Shown here in pieces: positions 8,428 to 15,851 of a DNA stretch of 35,487 nucleotides (position 1 is its first letter; every line of letters begins with the position of its first letter). The notes under the pieces are model-generated. The model worked only from the letters and a program-made list of their open reading frames with translations. It made no database searches and was not told where the DNA came from. The position numbers and the translations under genes were made by a program. This stretch comes from Thermoflexales bacterium (lineage in GTDB: Bacteria; Chloroflexota; Anaerolineae; B4-G1; SLSP01), in the NCBI GenBank assembly GCA_007125545.1, contig SLDA01000441.1, forward strand, positions 1 to 35,487, written 5' to 3'.

Positions 8428-10149
8428 TCACTCTCCAGGAAAGAGAAAGACAAAAGGTGCGTCATAGACCCGGTTACTTTCGTCCAGCCGCGGTAACCGC
8501 AGCGCATAGCGCGTACCACACCGTTGCGCCAGGGACAATGGATGCGAGAGACCGGCATCAGCGAGTGGATCGTCGGTGATCGCCAGAGGGCCGAGACGAG
8601 GACAGCGCGCGAACACTACAGCCTCTCGGGCCGCAAATAATGCGCTGTACCAGGCCAGAGTTTCGGCGTAACGCTCCGGATACCTTGCCAGGGCACCGTA
8701 ACTCCGCCGACTCGCTACGACGATCACCTCCGCATCGGTTAGCGCCCCGGTCAAAGCCTGCGCTTTGTGCTGATCATCCTCCTCAAAGAGGGGAAGGGTC
8801 ACCTGTGTGAAGCGCGCCACGTCATCCGCCCCACGGGGCACCGGTAGGGGATGGTCCCACGCCTCCACAGTGATCACGGCCCCAGGGGGCAGGTGCTCAT
8901 AGAGCCAATCTGACGCAGCGGCCCACGGATGTGGCTGAGCATAGATACTCGCTTGAGCCAACCCCAAGAAGGCCGTCCCTCCTACCAATAGTGCAACCGT
9001 AACGCTCCTTGCCAACGCCGAACCGCGCAAGGTAAATGGCCAAGTTGGGCTACGATCTCGCCGAGAGCCAAAACAGAAATAGACAGCCCAGGCAATCCAC
9101 CAGGGATAGAGGAGGAGCATATAGCGCGAGAACTTGACGTGCAGGGCCCCGATACTCACGAAGAGCAGCAACGTCCACCCCGCCGCCATAGTATCGGCCC
9201 ATCGGCGTCGTCCACCGCGCCACCCAACCCATAAGCCCCGCACTATCCCGGCGGGCGCCAGGAAAGCCACGAACGGACCCAGACCCCATAGCGCCATCTG
9301 GATCAGGGGATACACATACGGCAGGGTGCCGGCATACTGCTGAGTGTAGGGGAACTCATAGCGACCACTCACCAGCAGGCTCTGAATGAGAGGTCCGCGC
9401 CAGCAGGCCACCGGAGTGAGGAAAGACCAGGGTGATGCCGCCGCAAAGACGATGACAGCACTGCATACCAGTTGCCTAGCCGATGGCATGCCCAAGCGTA
9501 GGCGCGCTCTCGGTCCGTGCGCACCCTCCGCCACCTCCGCGGAAGCGTCCGATGAGCTCCCTCCGATCAGCAGGGCTGCAGCCAACAGGGGCAGAACCGC
9601 TACGGCAGCACTGGCCTTGCAAGCCACCGCCAATCCAACCAACCCACCGGCAGCACGCCAATGCCTACGCCGTGCCGCGAGCACAGCCACTGAGACGAAA
9701 AGTGCCGCAAAAGGATCAACTGTATAGAAACGCGCGGCCTGAATCAGGAATGGCGCAAACGTGGCAACCGCCAACGCGACAAGCCCTCCTCGCCATCCGG
9801 CGAGCGCTGCTCCGCAAGCCCCCGCAACCGCCACCAGGAGAACCCCAACCAGGCCCGCCAGAAGACGGGCAGCGTAGAGTGGATCGGCCCCGGGTGCCGT
9901 GAGGGTCAAGAGGCGCCCCACTGTGACCGGCAAGTGTCCATAAGGGAATTCGGCTACTGTCGTACAAACGTTGGTGTAGAGCGGTTGCGCCGCCGCAACA
10001 CCCAACAGGAAGCGCTCGTCGGGATGCGCTGCAATCCCAGCATCCCAATCAGGCCCGGGCAAGCGCAAAGCGGTCGCTGCCAATAGCAGCAGCACCCATA
10101 GCACCCAACGCCATCGATGCAAGCCGGCGGAGCTGGTGGTTTGGCGCAT
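8428..10149 (-). CDS. GT-C type membrane glycosyltransferase (ArnT/PMT-like), 573 aa
   Basis: An integral membrane protein of about 11-12 helices. After the first helix comes GPDWDAG followed by HPDER, an acidic loop motif placed like the catalytic Asp/Glu of GT-C enzymes that move a sugar from a polyprenyl-phosphate carrier to lipid, glycan or protein on the outer face of the membrane. A soluble, mostly hydrophilic tail follows the last helix (about residues 380-573), as in these enzymes. The ATG at 10149 is preferred because an earlier in-frame start would lie inside the divergent promoter region. No clear Shine-Dalgarno is seen. It reads away from the GNAT leader. Acceptor and donor cannot be deduced. 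Confidence 0.78.
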   Translation of the reverse strand: MRQTTSSAGLHRWRWVLWVLLLLAATALRLPGPDWDAGIAAHPDERFLLGVAAAQPLYTNVCTTVAEFPYGHLPVTVGRLLTLTAPGADPLYAARLLAGLVGVLLVAVAGACGAALAGWRGGLVALAVATFAPFLIQAARFYTVDPFAALFVSVAVLAARRRHWRAAGGLVGLAVACKASAAVAVLPLLAAALLIGGSSSDASAEVAEGAHGPRARLRLGMPSARQLVCSAVIVFAAASPWSFLTPVACWRGPLIQSLLVSGRYEFPYTQQYAGTLPYVYPLIQMALWGLGPFVAFLAPAGIVRGLWVGWRGGRRRWADTMAAGWTLLLFVSIGALHVKFSRYMLLLYPWWIAWAVYFCFGSRRDRSPTWPFTLRGSALARSVTVALLVGGTAFLGLAQASIYAQPHPWAAASDWLYEHLPPGAVITVEAWDHPLPVPRGADDVARFTQVTLPLFEEDDQHKAQALTGALTDAEVIVVASRRSYGALARYPERYAETLAWYSALFAAREAVVFARCPRLGPLAITDDPLADAGLSHPLSLAQRCGTRYALRLPRLDESNRVYDAPFVFLFPGE

Positions 10150-10186
10150 AGTACGTTGATAAGCCGATATCGCAGCCACCGCCCCA

Positions 10187-10192
10187 GTATAA
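10187..10192 (-). promoter_or_regulatory. Possible -10 box for the glycosyltransferase gene
   Basis: A minus-strand TATACT lies about 38 bases before the glycosyltransferase ATG, back to back with the strong plus-strand promoter at 10199-10227. No good -35 hexamer stands at the usual distance. Confidence 0.3.
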
Positions 10193-10198
10193 CAGTAT

Positions 10199-10227
10199 TT
10201 GACAAGAGAGAAGAAGTGCTGTAGAAT
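10199..10227 (+). promoter_or_regulatory. Near-consensus sigma70 promoter of the GNAT leader
   Basis: A perfect TTGACA (10199-10204), a 17-base spacer and TAGAAT (10222-10227). This is the best promoter in the window. Transcription should begin near 10234 and run through the structured leader toward the acetyltransferase gene at 10577. Confidence 0.8.
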
Positions 10228-10278
10228 GTGCAACGGAAAAGTGTGAGGATCAAACTAACTAAGGACACTGTGACAGAA

Positions 10279-10368
10279 ATGGCAAATGTGATGAGCTTCA
10301 GGAGAGTCCCGGAGGGCGATATCGCCCCATTTCCTTATCGCAGTGCGCCTGTCACCGGGTTAGAATGA
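10279..10368 (+). CDS. Possible 29-codon leader ORF
   Basis: An ATG opens a 29-codon frame (MANVMSFRRV...) ending in TGA 21 bases before the first terminator stem. AAGGA lies 13 bases upstream, farther than ideal. The peptide has no run of a single amino acid as in classical biosynthetic attenuators. Its start sits against the 5' arm of the long-range stem at 10270-10276, so translation and that stem would compete. It may be chance; its placement inside a promoter-terminator unit is the main support. Confidence 0.3.
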   Translation: MANVMSFRRVPEGDIAPFPYRSAPVTGLE

Positions 10369-10389
10369 ACTAACCAAACAAAGAACCTG

Positions 10390-10427
10390 AAGGCCGTGGC
10401 GGACTGCGATCCCCACGGCCTTTTTTT
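10390..10427 (+). terminator. Intrinsic terminator T1
   Basis: The arms AAGGCCGTGG (10390-10399) and CCACGGCCTT (10413-10422) form a 10-bp stem with a 13-base loop and run directly into seven T residues (10421-10427). It is a textbook intrinsic terminator on the plus strand. Confidence 0.85.
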
Positions 10428-10449
10428 GTTGCCGGCAAGCGTGTAGGAG

Positions 10450-10484
10450 GCCGTGGGGGCAGAGACAAACCCCACGGCTTTTTT
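10450..10484 (+). terminator. Intrinsic terminator T2
   Basis: The arms GCCGTGGGG (10450-10458) and CCCCACGGC (10470-10478) are followed by six T residues. The stem repeats the sequence of T1, so it probably arose by duplication. The T1 3' arm with its flank, CCCCACGGCC (10411-10420), can pair over 10 bp with GGCCGTGGGG (10449-10458) of T2, which would undo both terminators. Confidence 0.82.
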
Positions 10485-10576
10485 GTTGGGACCGTCGGGG
10501 TACCGGGGAAATCCGTTCCCGAACAAGGGTAGCACGCTAGCAATCATTAAGATAGAGCGATGCAATAAGGAGAGAA

Positions 10577-11623
10577 ATGATAGCACACACGACCACAAAC
10601 AAGACCTGGTCCCTGGCGACCACCGAGGTTCCCTCCGTCGAGGGGCTGACCTTCCGCGGATTTCGCGGGCCCGAGGACTATCCGGCGATGGTGTACATCG
10701 CGAACCGGGCCAACCGAGCTGATGGGTCCGACTTTGTCGAGAGCGTGGAAAATCTTGCGGCTCAGTATGCTCACCTGATCAACAGCGACGCTGCCACGGA
10801 CTTGATCGTGGCGGAGATGAAGGGCGAGCCTATTGGTTACGGGCGCGTCTGGTGGCACCAGGTAGAGAATGGCCCCCGGGTCTATGGGCACTTCGCCTTC
10901 CTGGTGCCTGAGTGGCGAGGCTATGCCATTCGGCACACTATGCTGAGGCATAACGAGGCGCGACTCCTGGCCATAGCGCGGCAGCACGAGACCGAAGCCC
11001 CACGTTGTTACGAGGTTTGGGCTTCGGAAAGCGAGACAGCCTGGGTCACGTTGCTGGAGCAGGAAGGGTACACACCTGCGCGTTATAGCTTCGAGATGGT
11101 GCGTGAGCACCTCAACGATATTCTCGACCTACCCTTGCCGGAAGGCCTCACGGTCCGTCCCGTAAAGCCGGAGATGTATCAGACTGTGTGGCATGCGGCA
11201 CGGGAAGCTTTCCGCGATCACTGGGGCTTCTCCCAGGAAGAGTGGGCCGACGACAACTTTGAGAGCTGGCAGGAGCAGGACACCTTCACACCGGAGCTGT
11301 GGCAGGTAGCCTGGGATGGGGACGAAGTTGCCGGTATGATCCTAAACTTCATCAACGAGAAAGAGAATCGGGAATACAACCGGCTCCGTGGGTACACAGA
11401 GACGATCTGCGTACGCCGGCCCTACAGGCGCAAGGGTTTGGCACGAGCTCTGATCGCTCGCAGTCTCAAACTGCACCGGGAGTTGGGAATGACCGAGGCC
11501 GCGTTGGGCGTCGATGCGGAGAATCCGAATGGCGCCCTGCAGCTCTACGAGAGCATGGGTTTCCGTACAACCAAGCGCTTTGCAAACTATCGCAAACCCT
11601 TTAACGTGGAAGCAGCTGAATGA
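10577..11623 (+). CDS. Tandem-domain GNAT acetyltransferase, 348 aa
   Basis: Two GNAT folds in one chain, an architecture also seen in mycothiol synthase. The C-terminal domain (about 190-343) has a good acetyl-CoA motif A (VRRPYRRKGLARAL) and the closing ENPNGALQLYESMGF typical of active N-acetyltransferases. In the N-terminal domain (about 24-170) the motif is degenerate (PEWRGYAIR), so it is probably structural or substrate-binding. AAGGAG lies 4 bases before the ATG. No promoter is evident between T2 and the gene, so expression may depend on read-through from the promoter at 10199. It is followed by a tightly spaced small gene. The substrate is unknown; mycothiol is unlikely to be safe to infer. 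Confidence 0.88.
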   Translation: MIAHTTTNKTWSLATTEVPSVEGLTFRGFRGPEDYPAMVYIANRANRADGSDFVESVENLAAQYAHLINSDAATDLIVAEMKGEPIGYGRVWWHQVENGPRVYGHFAFLVPEWRGYAIRHTMLRHNEARLLAIARQHETEAPRCYEVWASESETAWVTLLEQEGYTPARYSFEMVREHLNDILDLPLPEGLTVRPVKPEMYQTVWHAAREAFRDHWGFSQEEWADDNFESWQEQDTFTPELWQVAWDGDEVAGMILNFINEKENREYNRLRGYTETICVRRPYRRKGLARALIARSLKLHRELGMTEAALGVDAENPNGALQLYESMGFRTTKRFANYRKPFNVEAAE

Positions 11624-11635
11624 GGAGAGACAGGG

Positions 11636-11998
11636 ATGTATATCATCCGTGAACATGCAGAAGAAAATCCAAGCCGGATCTGCCACATCTGTACAGGGCA
11701 GGACGTCAGGAACATCGCATCACAGAGCGATGCCCTCGTCGGTATCGACGAGGAGTTCCTGGCCTGGCTTTACATCGCGCCCGGCTACGAAGAGAGTGAG
11801 CAGAGCCGCCAGCTTCTGGAGTTGGCACGCCGTCTGATCGGGCCCGATGCCTGGGCCGTCGTCTCGTTGGGGCGCGGTGATGCCGAACAGAACGAAGACA
11901 TCCTGACGTCGATGGGACTTCAGGTCATTGAGAGTTACGAGAACACGGCACCCGCCTCCGATGGGATCAGCGTGCATCTGACGAGAACGGTATCGTAA
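11636..11998 (+). CDS. Hypothetical protein of unknown function, 120 aa
   Basis: GAGGAGA overlaps the stop of the acetyltransferase gene and lies about 8 bases before this ATG, so the two genes are very likely co-translated. The protein is soluble and acidic, with a CHIC motif at residues 16-19 and an alternating strand/helix pattern (AWAVVSLGRGDAEQNEDILTSMG) suggesting a small alpha/beta fold. I recognise no family. The tight coupling suggests it works with the acetyltransferase, perhaps as a partner or on the same substrate. Confidence 0.7.
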   Translation: MYIIREHAEENPSRICHICTGQDVRNIASQSDALVGIDEEFLAWLYIAPGYEESEQSRQLLELARRLIGPDAWAVVSLGRGDAEQNEDILTSMGLQVIESYENTAPASDGISVHLTRTVS

Positions 11999-12019
11999 TG
12001 ACGACGGCAAACCGGGAGT

Positions 12020-12093
12020 GGCGGTTGCTAACCGCCTAACTACAGACCCAGCGAGGACGAGGGCGCTCAGCAGCGCGACTCGCCCTCGCTGGG
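12020..12093. terminator. Two strong hairpins between convergent genes
   Basis: GGCGGTT/AACCGCC with a 3-base loop (12020-12036) is followed by a long compound hairpin (12047-12093). The outer arms of the latter are CCCAGCGAGG and CCTCGCTGGG, with inner CGAG/CTCG and GCGCT/AGCGC pairs around a CAGC loop. They lie between the convergent 120-aa gene and the ABC permease gene, so they probably end transcription from one or both sides. Neither has a U tract on either strand. Confidence 0.55.
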
Positions 12094-12162
12094 ATCTCGC
12101 TTCAGCTGCTTGGGCAGCGGTACCCCTGGATCAGCTCGCAGGAGAGGCCGTGCCCGCCCGCG

Positions 12163-13218
12163 CTACCCCGCCGCCACCAGTCTGCGCGAGACCTTGCCCA
12201 GCCCCCAGCCCATCGCTCCGACCAGGGCAGCATAGCCAAGCACTGCGGACAGCCCAACCCCGGGATCCCCTGTCGCGAGGCGTGTCAGCAGCGTTACCGG
12301 CGAGAGATCCGACATGAAGCTGAGGCTGGCGGCGAGGAGGATGAAGAGAGCGTAGATAAACTGACCCCGTTCTCTGTCGTGGAAGAGGAGCGTGATAAGG
12401 GCCGACACAATGGCGATAGCGGTGGCACTGAGTGTGCTCACGGCAAGCACCAGGGGCACCCGGTGGACCACGATCCCATTGAGGCCCATGAGCGCCACCC
12501 AGCACAGCCCCTGGGCCAAGCTGACTGCCAGCGCTGCTGTCATTTTGGCGCCGAGGATTGTGTTCAGCGAGAGTGGGCCCGCCCACAGGGTCTCCAATGT
12601 GTGGTTCACCATCTCCTCTGAGATCGTGTCGATCACGATCCCGCCGGTCACAAAGCCGGGGAAGAAGAGCAGTAAGGGAATGAGCGCCCCATACTGGAAC
12701 TCGTACGTGCTCGACGAAAGGCCCTGGAGATTCGCGTAGCGCAGCTCGATCCCGTTCTCTTTACGCAACCGCTCCTCGTACTCCTTGAGCGGCTTGCGCA
12801 GCGCCATCCGCAGCAGCGTCGCTCGCGTGTCGGAGGCCGGCAGCACCAATTCAGCCTCGGACACCTCATCTGCACCGTTCAGCGTATCGGGCAGCAGAAT
12901 CGCTGCGTCCAATTCACCCGCATCAAATGCGACCTGCACAGCGGCGGACGATGGGAATTGGCGGGGTTGGGCGTCATTCTCCGCCAGCACCGCCGCCATC
13001 GCGGCGGCAGCGTCCACTTCACCCACCACCCCTACACGTGGACGCATCTGGCTTGTCAGCTGCGTGCTATCGGGATCGTAGATCGAGATCAATCCCACCA
13101 ACAGTGTGGACGAGAAAGACGCGACAAACAGCTGGATCGCGAAGGCGATCAGAATCGTGCGTTCGCGGATCAGCGCACGCACTTCACGCTCCAGCAGGGC
13201 CCGAAATGCTGCGCTCAT
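12163..13218 (-). CDS. ABC-2 type transporter permease (NatB-like), 351 aa
   Basis: Topology is one N-terminal helix (about 20-45), a large extracytoplasmic domain (about 50-185) and five to six C-terminal helices. This is the usual layout of ABC-2 permeases in NatAB-type exporters. The C-terminal membrane half contains IDTISEEMVNHTLETLWAGP, the coupling-helix region that docks on the ATPase. The ATG at 13218 overlaps the stop of the upstream permease gene by 4 bp (ATGA). An upstream in-frame extension is Pro/Gly/Arg-rich, lies inside the neighbour and is rejected. The ATPase partner is most likely the divergent gene at 14869. The substrate is unknown. Confidence 0.85.
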   Translation of the reverse strand: MSAAFRALLEREVRALIRERTILIAFAIQLFVASFSSTLLVGLISIYDPDSTQLTSQMRPRVGVVGEVDAAAAMAAVLAENDAQPRQFPSSAAVQVAFDAGELDAAILLPDTLNGADEVSEAELVLPASDTRATLLRMALRKPLKEYEERLRKENGIELRYANLQGLSSSTYEFQYGALIPLLLFFPGFVTGGIVIDTISEEMVNHTLETLWAGPLSLNTILGAKMTAALAVSLAQGLCWVALMGLNGIVVHRVPLVLAVSTLSATAIAIVSALITLLFHDRERGQFIYALFILLAASLSFMSDLSPVTLLTRLATGDPGVGLSAVLGYAALVGAMGWGLGKVSRRLVAAG

Positions 13219-14828
13219 AGGCTCACTACCCCCAGAACCACCAAATTGTACATTAGGTGCACGGCACCTGCGACCGCCAGCGCATAGCGGTACCGGCGCG
13301 GGCCCCACCAAAGGAGGAGCAGCGCCAGGATCGCGGTGAACACCCAGTGAGCGGCTAACGTAATCCAGAGCTTTCCGGCATTAAGCAGCACGGCGGACAA
13401 CAGAGACTCCGACACACTTTGAATCGACACCATCAGCAGCAACTTCTCCCCGATCAAGAACCCGAGCGCCGACAGGAATGCCAATAGCACCACCGGCAGC
13501 ACCTTGTTGACCCGCCGCTCCTCGATCAGCATCGCGATCCCGCCAGACTTCGCCACCTCCTCCACCACCACCGACGCTGCCAGGACTCCGCCGAGAGCCA
13601 GGCGCAATGGGAAATTGAGCGCGAATGTCAGCGCCACCAGTTGTATCAGATACACCATGGGGATCAGGCCAAGGCTGACGAGGAAGGTGGACAGATAGGG
13701 ACGCCGCAGGTCCATCGCCATGTACACCGCCTCCGCCAGCTTGCGGTAGATGGGGCGGTGCCGTGACAGGTACTCCTCGTTCAGAATCCGGCTCCCGATG
13801 TAGATGAAGATGCTGAACATCAGGAGCATCGGCAGCGCCGCCGTTAGGTACGCGCGCAGGCTAAAGGCGTTGTCCTGATACATCTCGACCGCCAGGCTCA
13901 GCGGCGAAATGTAGGCAAGATCGCTGAACCCCAGCAGCATCGCCGGGAAGACCAGGTAGAGCGTGGTCGCAACGGTGACGAACATCGAGATGAAGGTCGT
14001 GTCCATAAACGAGCGGTAGATCAATGGCACCATCAAAGTCACCGACAGGACGAAACAGATCACCGGCACGAAAATAATCGCCGCAAGCAGCGGGTTGCCG
14101 CCCAAAACCGTTGCCATAGCCATCACCACCACCAACGCAAACAACAGGTACGGCAGCACCTTGCCAAGGATGATCTGCAGCGACGAGATCGGGGATGCCA
14201 GAAGCACGCTAATCCGGCGCTCGCGCCGCTCCTCCATCAACCCACTGGTGAAGAACATACCGACCAGGAAAATCGGGAACAGGTGAAGTGACGCCTTAAG
14301 GACACCCTCAAAGGGCATGGGCGGCTGCATCAGGGAGGGAACAACCACCTCCTTGTCGCGCTCGGTCGCCAGGTCCTCGGGAATGGGAAAGCTCGTGACC
14401 CCCACGCGAAACGGAAAGCCCTCAGACGCCGGATAGTCCTCGGCGATCCTTGCAAGTTCCGTTGTCTCCAGGTATAGTCTCAGCGCGCCGACGGCATACT
14501 GCGCCTTCTCCGTATCGCGCGGGATCACGTTCGCGCTATCGATGTAGACGTCGATGCGGCCTTCAGCCAGCGCAGCGTGCCCCTCGGACGGAGACATAGT
14601 CCGAGCACGGAATCGGGGATCGTTGAGTGTGGGACCGTCGGACGAGACGCCCACGTTATAGATCGCGCGTCCGCGAATGCCTTGTTGACGGTAGCTGACG
14701 TAGCTGACGAGCAACACCAGCACGAGCGCGCCGAGCACCAAGGGGCGACTGCGATCGGAGAATCGCGAACGGAGGCGGGTTAACTCCCGGTTAGTGATAG
14801 CCAGCGATGTGCCGAGAAATGCTTTCAT
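13215..14828 (-). CDS. ABC-2 permease fused to a PrsW-like intramembrane protease domain, 537 aa
   Basis: Residues 1-350 are an ABC-2 permease: N-terminal helix (about 29-45), an extracytoplasmic domain, then helices including the coupling-helix motif MEERRERRISVLLASPIS (about 198-215). Residues about 375-537 form a second membrane domain with the four hallmark motifs of PrsW-type glutamic proteases: EEVAK (E423, E424, K427), GFLIGEK (E461), HWVFTA (H494) and HLMYN (H524, N528). PrsW in Bacillus cleaves an anti-sigma factor within the membrane; CPBP proteases use a related motif set (EExxxR). Here Lys is in the motif, favouring PrsW. It overlaps the second permease gene by 4 bp. A role such as export coupled to precursor processing is an inference. 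Confidence 0.82.
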   Translation of the reverse strand: MKAFLGTSLAITNRELTRLRSRFSDRSRPLVLGALVLVLLVSYVSYRQQGIRGRAIYNVGVSSDGPTLNDPRFRARTMSPSEGHAALAEGRIDVYIDSANVIPRDTEKAQYAVGALRLYLETTELARIAEDYPASEGFPFRVGVTSFPIPEDLATERDKEVVVPSLMQPPMPFEGVLKASLHLFPIFLVGMFFTSGLMEERRERRISVLLASPISSLQIILGKVLPYLLFALVVVMAMATVLGGNPLLAAIIFVPVICFVLSVTLMVPLIYRSFMDTTFISMFVTVATTLYLVFPAMLLGFSDLAYISPLSLAVEMYQDNAFSLRAYLTAALPMLLMFSIFIYIGSRILNEEYLSRHRPIYRKLAEAVYMAMDLRRPYLSTFLVSLGLIPMVYLIQLVALTFALNFPLRLALGGVLAASVVVEEVAKSGGIAMLIEERRVNKVLPVVLLAFLSALGFLIGEKLLLMVSIQSVSESLLSAVLLNAGKLWITLAAHWVFTAILALLLLWWGPRRYRYALAVAGAVHLMYNLVVLGVVSL

Positions 14829-14868
14829 AGATCGACAGATACTTCAAACATTAGGTGGAAGAAAAGAC

Positions 14869-15789
14869 ATGAGCGCACTAGACAATGCCATCTCGCTTCG
14901 CAACGTGACCAAACTCTATCGCGACACCGCCGCCGTCAAGGACCTCAGCCTGGACGTGAAACCAGGCGAGATCGTGGGCATCATCGGACACAACGGCGCA
15001 GGCAAAAGCACCACCCTGAAGATGATCCTGGGGCTCATCACCCCCTCCCATGGTACGGTTCACGTGCTGGGGCGCGATATGGCGCAGGAGCCCGTTGACG
15101 TCAAGCAGCGCATCGGCTATCTGCCCGAGGAGAGCTCACTCTACGACAACATGAACGTCGTGGAGTATCTTACGTTTTTCTCCAAACTATACAACCTGTC
15201 AAGACCCCTGGCAGGGGAGAGGATCGATGCCCTCCTGAACAGCCTGCAGCTCAATGCCGGGGAGAAGCTCACGATCGAGCTCTCCAAGGGCATGCGGCGC
15301 AAAGTAGCCATTGCCCGCACGCTCCTGCACGACCCCGAACTCCTGATCCTTGACGAGCCCAACTCGGGCCTCGACCCGCTGACCTCGTTCTTCGTCATCA
15401 ACTACCTGCAGGAACTGCGACGCCAGGGCAAGACCATTCTGGTAAGTGCCCACAACCTCTTCCACATCGAGCTGATCTGCGACCGGGTCGTCATTCTAAA
15501 ATCGGGAGAGCTCGTCGTCTGCGACAGAATGGACGCCATCCGCCAGCAGCTAGGCAGCCGGGGCTACGAGGTCCACTTCCGTGCGGACGAGTCCCTCGAC
15601 TATCCCGACGAGCAGGGCAACTACGTCTTCCGTTCCGACAGCATCGGCGACATCGCCACGATGCTGGAGACCATCTCCCAGAACGGGTGGAGCCTGGTCA
15701 ACCTCGCCATCCGTGAGTCCGCCCTGGAGGACATCTATGTCCGTCTGATGACGGACCCACCCGTGGACCCGGGCAACGGCAGAGGCTAG
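14869..15789 (+). CDS. ABC transporter ATP-binding protein (NatA-like), 306 aa
   Basis: A complete ABC ATPase that powers an exporter. It has Walker A GHNGAGKST (about 43-51), a signature-like ELSKGMRRKVAIA (LSKGM in place of LSGGQ), Walker B LLILDEPNSGLDP, and the switch His in SAHN. The C-terminal tail (to EDIYVRLM) is the usual extension of NatA/DrrA/CcmA types. The ATG at 14869 is chosen over one 25 codons upstream because AGGTGG lies about 10 bases before it, and the longer form would overlap the divergent permease gene. It is transcribed away from the two permease genes across only 40 bp, unusual for an ABC set. Confidence 0.9.
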   Translation: MSALDNAISLRNVTKLYRDTAAVKDLSLDVKPGEIVGIIGHNGAGKSTTLKMILGLITPSHGTVHVLGRDMAQEPVDVKQRIGYLPEESSLYDNMNVVEYLTFFSKLYNLSRPLAGERIDALLNSLQLNAGEKLTIELSKGMRRKVAIARTLLHDPELLILDEPNSGLDPLTSFFVINYLQELRRQGKTILVSAHNLFHIELICDRVVILKSGELVVCDRMDAIRQQLGSRGYEVHFRADESLDYPDEQGNYVFRSDSIGDIATMLETISQNGWSLVNLAIRESALEDIYVRLMTDPPVDPGNGRG

Positions 15790-15851
15790 TCGCCGCGTCG
15801 CCCCCGAACCCAATCCGCCCCCTTGTGCATCGTGTCTGAATGGAACGGGGT

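Larger units (their letters stand above)
10234..10484 (+). ncRNA. Structured leader RNA or small RNA ahead of the GNAT gene
   Basis: The roughly 250 bases after the consensus promoter hold several pairings. A long-range 7-bp stem joins GTGACAG (10270-10276) and CTGTCAC (10349-10355) and encloses a GGGCG/CGCCC hairpin (10314-10327). GGTTAG/CTAACC forms a hairpin at 10358-10375, and the GTTAG in it could instead pair with CTAAC at 10255-10259 and extend the long-range stem. Two terminators close the region. No known riboswitch consensus is recognisable. It could be a stand-alone small RNA ending at the first terminator, or an attenuator controlling the acetyltransferase gene 93 bases beyond the second one. 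Confidence 0.5.

Noticed and set aside
11998-12039. A 13-codon frame whose ATG overlaps the stop of the 120-aa gene
   Set aside because: It is very short, has no separate ribosome site and coincides with a hairpin; nothing supports translation.
12047-12093. A GCGAGGACGAGGGCG segment reminiscent of a T-box leader stem
   Set aside because: There is no specifier loop, T-box sequence or terminator/antiterminator pair, and it lies downstream of converging genes rather than upstream of one.
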